A stretch of 64,000 nucleotides of DNA from Sipunculus nudus (Eukaryota > Annelida > Sipuncula > Golfingiida > Sipunculidae). The notes beneath the pieces were generated by a model. It saw only the letters and a program-made list of their open reading frames with translations, searched no databases and was not told where the DNA came from. The DNA is taken from assembly GCA_026874595.1 (NCBI GenBank), contig CM049308.1, forward strand, positions 96,648,624-96,712,623, in the 5' to 3' direction. Made by a program: the position numbers and the translations under genes. The first letter of the stretch is position 1. The number at the start of each line of letters is the position of its first letter. This document shows positions 59,464-64,000 of this stretch, piece by piece.

Positions 59464-61912
59464 CATTGCACAGGTTTGCATTAGGCCTGTAGGCTTTTCA
59501 GTGAACCTGTGAGCTTATGCGTGCGGCGTCTGTCGTGTCGTCTGTACGTTAACCATAGCTATCTCAAAAACGGCAGAAGCAAGCATCACCAAATTTTTTT
59601 GCTAATAATCAGTCATCCAAAAAACTATTGGATTTTGTTTATTTTTTTTCTAACTGCATTTTCTTAGATTTTATAGGGAAAAAACTAAAAAAACTTTAAA
59701 AATCTTCTTCTCCTAAACTGTCCAGCCAAATTGTCCAATATTTCACAGAAATGATCCCTTGAACAATCTTTCTCAAGTTTGTTCCAATGGTTCCAGTTCA
59801 GAGATTTTTGGCCGAGTTACAGGATGTTGAACTTAGTCATCTGTCCAAAAAAGCACACTAAATTTAAAATCTCAGAAACGGCTAGAGCTATAATCACCAA
59901 ATTTTATACCAATGTTAGTCACATATGTCATATCTGAAATTGAGGTATTGGTGGCGCCACCTACATTGATGTGTTTTTTACAAGCGAAAATGTAATTTTA
60001 AACTCTTCTGGCTTATACACTGATTTATTATGAAACTGTTAAGCTGATTTGTTTAAACTTTACTAGAAATATTCTATGGTAGGGTTCTGCCAGTTTTATA
60101 AGAATAGATTGGGTAAATACAGCTTTAAAGAAGCATTGTAGCCAATTGAAAAAGGCTTTCTGTGTTTGAAAATAGATTTGACAACCTGCTGAGTTTCAGC
60201 AGCCAAGTCAAGAGGTCACTCATTACAAACAGGCGGGGTCCAGACATCACCATGGCAACTGACTTGGCTCTGGCAGGTGTCTATGTATCTAGACCTCTAG
60301 ACACAGCGTCTAGACGTCTAGACACAATGTCTAGATGTAGGATTCCCAGATTATTGGAACTATATCTTTCAACTGTTTGAAAAAACTTGGTTTGCATTTT
60401 AAACAAATCGGGTTTATCATCAGGTCACATGTGAACTGCTGCGCCCTCATTTTTGGTTGACCTCTGACCTTTCCGCACTGCCCCATTTGTGCGTCCATTT
60501 TCACACATAAACCCACATATCTCGGGAACCGTTTGACCGATCAGGCTAAAAATTTGGCACTAAATGTAGCCCTTTGATAGCTTTATAACATACACTAAAA
60601 ATGGTGGCACCACCTGCAACCATTTTTGCCCAGCGTCCATCTGTTCATCCGCCGTGGGATAAAATTACTCATATCTCAGCAGTGGTTTGACTTTTCCACC
60701 TGAAATTTTTGCAGGTTTATACATCCTGGACAGCTTTCTTGATTTTATGACAGGTGGCGCCACCTACATTCACGTTTACTCTGCAGACATCCAAGCTCAT
60801 ATCTCAGGAACCGTTTGACCAATTGGGCCAAAATTTTGCATGTGTATAGATCTCACATAGCTCCTCATTATAGGCAAAACTGGTGGCGCCACCTGCAACC
60901 ACTTATGCACAGCGTCCATCTGTTCATCTACCTTTGGATAAAATCACTCATATCTCAGCAGTGGTTTGACTTTTCCACCTGAAATTTTGCAGGTTTATAC
61001 ATCCTAGACAGCTTTCTCGATTTAATGACAGGTGGCGCCACCTACATTCACTTTTACTCTGCAGACATCCAAGCTCATATCTCGGGAACCGTTTGACCGT
61101 TTGGGCCAAAAATTTGCATGTGTATAGATCTCACATAGCTCTTTATCATACACAAAACTGGTGGCGCCACCTGCAACCATTTTTGCACAGCATCCATCTG
61201 TTTGTCTGTCATGAGATAAAATCACTCATATCTCTGCACTGATTTGACTTATCTGCCTAAAATTTTGCAGGTTTATACATCCTGGACAGCTGTCTTGATT
61301 TTATGACAGGTGGCGCCACCTACATTCAGGTTTACTCTGCAGACATCCAAGCTCATATCTCGGGAACCATTTGACTGATTTGGCCAAAATTTTGCATGTG
61401 TATAGATCTCACATAGCTCTTCATCATAGGCAAAAGTGGTGGCGCCACCTGCAACCACTTGTGCACAGGGTTCATCTGTTCATCTGCCTTGGGATAAAAT
61501 CACTCATATCTAAGCAGTGGTTTGACTTATTCACCTGAAATTTTGCAGGTTTATACATCCTTGACAATTTTCTCGATTTATGACAGGTGGCACAACCTAC
61601 ATTCACGTTTACTCTGCAGACATCCATGCTAATATGCAACAAACCTCACTCTATTCCCCTTGTCACTTAATCCATGCCTCACTTCACCCGTCCCACGACT
61701 GCGGATACACATAGTCGCTTGTCGACTACCCAAATTCTAGTTTTAAAAATGTCCTAGTCTGAAACTTGCACGTCCGAAAAGTCCATTTTGCTGAAATCAT
61801 AATAACTAAGGTAGATATGCAGGACTTAAGAGGATCAATATCAAATCTTAAAAATAAACCTCCATTCATACTCCCAAACTTTGTACAGGTTCGCATTAGG
61901 CCTGTAGGCCTT
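59464..61912. mobile_element. Repeat element carrying a 278-bp tandem array
   Basis: ACAGGTT(T/C)GCATTAGGCCTG occurs near both limits (59470 and 61885) in direct orientation. The left copy can fold, as ACAGGTT pairs with AACCTGT at about 59513. The interior holds the four-unit array 60500-61650. The right copy is followed directly by 44-bp minisatellite sequence. No coding capacity; class uncertain, possibly another HINE-like family. Confidence 0.45.
60500..61650 (+). repeat. 278-bp tandem array, four units
   Basis: The box GGTGGCGCCACCTGCAACC (first copy GGTGGCACC) starts at 60603, 60882, 61160 and 61438, steps of 278-279. A second box, GGTGGCGCCACCTACATTC (last copy degenerate), starts at 60753, 61031, 61309 and 61586. 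GGTGGCGCCACC is a perfect 12-base palindrome. The units also share CATATCTC, CCGTTTGACC and TTTTGCATGTGTATAGATCTC. Confidence 0.9.
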
Positions 61913-62100
61913 GTTTGTTTTGTCCAGCTTTTCATTTTACTCACTGTATTTTTAATGTTGATATGATCCAGCTGTTCATTTTACTCACTGTGTTTGTACT
62001 GTTTATATGGTCTGGCTGTTCATTGTACTCGCTGTGTTTGTACTGTTTTTGTTGTCAAACTGTTCATTTTACTCAGTGTTTGTACTGTTTATATGGATCA
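61905..62100 (+). repeat. 44-bp minisatellite, third block
   Basis: About 4.5 units of the 53542-54535 family (CAGCTGTTCATTTTACTCACTGTGTTTGTACTG), directly after the 59464-61912 element. Confidence 0.85.
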
Positions 62101-62424
62101 ACAGAATAATGAAATTGTTCAAAGCTGATAAGAAAGATTAAATATTTTACTAAGTAATACAGTACATTGTAACCCAAGTAAACATTAAATAATTAGCCTA
62201 TTGGTTAAAATACTTTCTGTTGGGGTAAAACAGGTAGATACTAAGTTTCTATCATGTTTCTATAAGCCCTAAAACTGAAATTTAAAATTTTGATTCAGTA
62301 AAAAAAGACATACATGAGAGAAAAAACAAATATTAAGATATAGTTATGTAATTTAACATTAGTTCATCCAAAAGTTTCTTACTGTTACTGAATGCTAAAA
62401 AAGCTACCCTTTTAAAAATTAAAT
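62101..62424. other. Unassigned AT-rich sequence
   Basis: No gene, repeat family or signal recognised. Confidence 0.4.
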
Positions 62425-62697
62425 TTTTTTAGTTCATCAGATTTTAAGTCATCTGAGCTACACTAATGACCATTGTCAATCATCCATCCATCCAATTATC
62501 TGTCCATTAAACTGGCACATTTTGAAACCATGCAAAATTAAATATACTGTTAGATGTCCCTACATTCTCCTACTAAACCCTTAAACTGGGTCACTGTGAT
62601 GTTGTTCCTTTGAGAAATTAAGGAAAAATCCTCCATTCTTCATAATAAACTCTGTTGTTACACTTCAGGACTGCCTAATATCAAAACCATTGATCCA
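62425..62697 (+). mobile_element. Diverged HINE-like 5' fragment E
   Basis: Starts TTTTTTTAGTTCATCAGATTTTAAGTCATCTGAGC, an eroded form of the family 5' hairpin, followed by ATCCATCCATCC instead of the TCCG run. It stops at ATTGATCCA where copy D begins, so D probably inserted into it. Confidence 0.65.
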
Positions 62698-64000
62698 TTT
62701 TTAGCTCAGCTGACTATAAGTCATCTGAGCTATAGTCGTGGTCCATTGTCCGTCGTCCGTCCGTCTGTCCGTCCGTCCGTCCGTCCGTCCGTCCGTAGAT
62801 GTGGCACGTTTTGAAACCGTAAGACCTAGGAATCCAAAATCCGGCATAATGTTAGATGTCCCCAAGATCTCCTACCAAGCCAAAAACTGGGTCTTTTGGA
62901 CTTCGTTCCTTTGAGAAATTAAGGAAAAACCTCAATTTTTTATTAAAAACCTATTTTCACACTTCAGGACTGCCTAATATCAAAACCACTCATCTGTTTT
63001 TCCTCATATTTACCATAAATATTCCTCTATATAGTTCCTATGTACATTCAAGAAAATATGTCTGTATTATATAATTTAAAAAAGTTATGGACCCAAACAT
63101 AATGCATTTTGTAAAAAATCAGGAAAGATATTTGATCACTTAACACAAAACATATTAAAGCTATGGACCTTTTTTCCAGTAATATAACTTTAATTAATCA
63201 AAATTCAATTGTATACCCAAAATTAGATGAAAATCTTTTAAATTTTTTAAAATATTAAGAAAAAATAAAAAATTGGTACCTTAAATTTTGCCCAACTTTG
63301 ACCATGGCACGTTTTTTTCCTGTAAGTACTGTGGATTTAATTTTCATAGCATGTTTTTGTTACCTTTTCAACTGTTAACACCAAAAATTTGAAACCAGTT
63401 GATCAAAAACTGTAGATTTTATTCAAGTTTTCAAGCACCATGTAACATATTGTATACATCAAGCTTGTGTTATGCAGTTTGCAAGAGCTCAGCTCCCCAG
63501 CTTCAGCTCTTAGTTCCTTAAATTCGGCATACAGCTAGATGTCTCCAAAATCCCCTACCATGCCAAGAATTTGGTCACTAGGACTTAATACCTTCAAAAT
63601 ATTAATGAAAAACATCATTTTTCCATTTAAAACCCATTGTTACACTTCAAGACTGCCTAATATCAAAACCACTGATCTGACTTTAATCATAAATAATATA
63701 CATATTTTTCATTCTCTATGCACATGCCAGAATGATGTCAGTATTGCGTAATTGTTTTAAGTTATGGGCCCAAACATAATGCACTTTGTAAAAAATCAAG
63801 AAATATATTTACTCCCTTAACAAGGGGATTGCTGAAGCTAGAGATTTTTTGTCAGGGATGTAACATTATTTAATCAAGATTCAATTGAATACCCAAAATT
63901 AGTTTGAATTTTTCAAATTTTATAAGTTATTAGTATAAATGTAAAATTAGTAACTTAAATTTTGCCCAACTTTGACCATGGCACGTTTGTTTCCTGTGAG
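62698..64000 (+). mobile_element. HINE-like copy D, cut by window edge
   Basis: 5' hairpin, the longest TCCG run of the family (about 62754-62795) and 1.3 kb colinear with copies B and C. The 3' end lies beyond 64000. Confidence 0.75.

Noticed and set aside
54536-64000. Second AKT PH-domain exon
   Set aside because: No plus-strand frame with the expected continuation of the PH domain between splice sites was found in this stretch.

Overview
This looks like AT-rich nuclear DNA from an animal, most likely a marine mollusc and probably a bivalve. The animal assignment rests on two host-gene signals. One is a complete ORF matching the mitochondrial assembly factor UQCC2 (21079-21384, minus). The other is one short exon that looks like the first coding exon of the kinase AKT (53459-53534, plus), with flanking splice sites. 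The mollusc assignment is inference, from the style of repeat (hairpin-ended elements with TCCG runs, GGTGGCGCCACC boxes, AGGTCA-rich tandem units). There is no bacterial or viral operon structure; almost everything else is transposable elements and tandem repeats.

Layout. 1-4231: a 25-bp minisatellite, a duplicated repeat, and a 1.48-kb terminal-inverted-repeat (TIR) element with a TTA target duplication. 4232-14128: an old Ty3/gypsy LTR retrotransposon on the minus strand. Its LTRs differ by about 4%, its gag and pol are broken, and its leader holds a Helitron and a hAT-like element. 14129-18480: a nested inverted-repeat complex with a tRNA-derived (SINE-like) stretch. 18481-26128: mostly unique sequence with UQCC2, a miniature TIR element, a miRNA-like hairpin and a 2-kb TIR element. 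26134-33755: a very young LTR retrotransposon on the plus strand, with 1128-bp LTRs differing at three sites and a CAAGG target duplication. Its domain order is gag, protease, integrase, reverse transcriptase, RNase H. That order is the Gmr1-like arrangement, not the usual gypsy one. 34544-50218: repeated copies of a family up to 2.6 kb long with a 5' hairpin, a 3' palindrome and subterminal inverted repeats (Helentron/HINE-like), one nested in another, plus a 1.14-kb hAT element with a perfect 8-bp target duplication. 50219-64000: the AKT-like exon, then its presumed first coding intron, filled with a 44-bp minisatellite at three places, a four-unit 278-bp tandem array and more HINE-like copies, the last running off the end.

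How the parts relate. The two retrotransposons carry the enzymes for their own copying, but both copies are disabled. The old one keeps a textbook -1 slippery heptamer at the end of gag. The young one has gag-protease and integrase-RT in one frame, separated by a single stop. The hairpin-ended, hAT-like and Harbinger-like elements have no coding capacity and would depend on enzymes supplied elsewhere. UQCC2 (respiratory complex III assembly) and AKT (insulin/PI3K signalling) are unrelated host genes that share the neighbourhood.

Limits. Family calls come from reading motifs and ends by eye. No search, alignment or transcript data was available. Repeat boundaries are approximate unless a target duplication is given.
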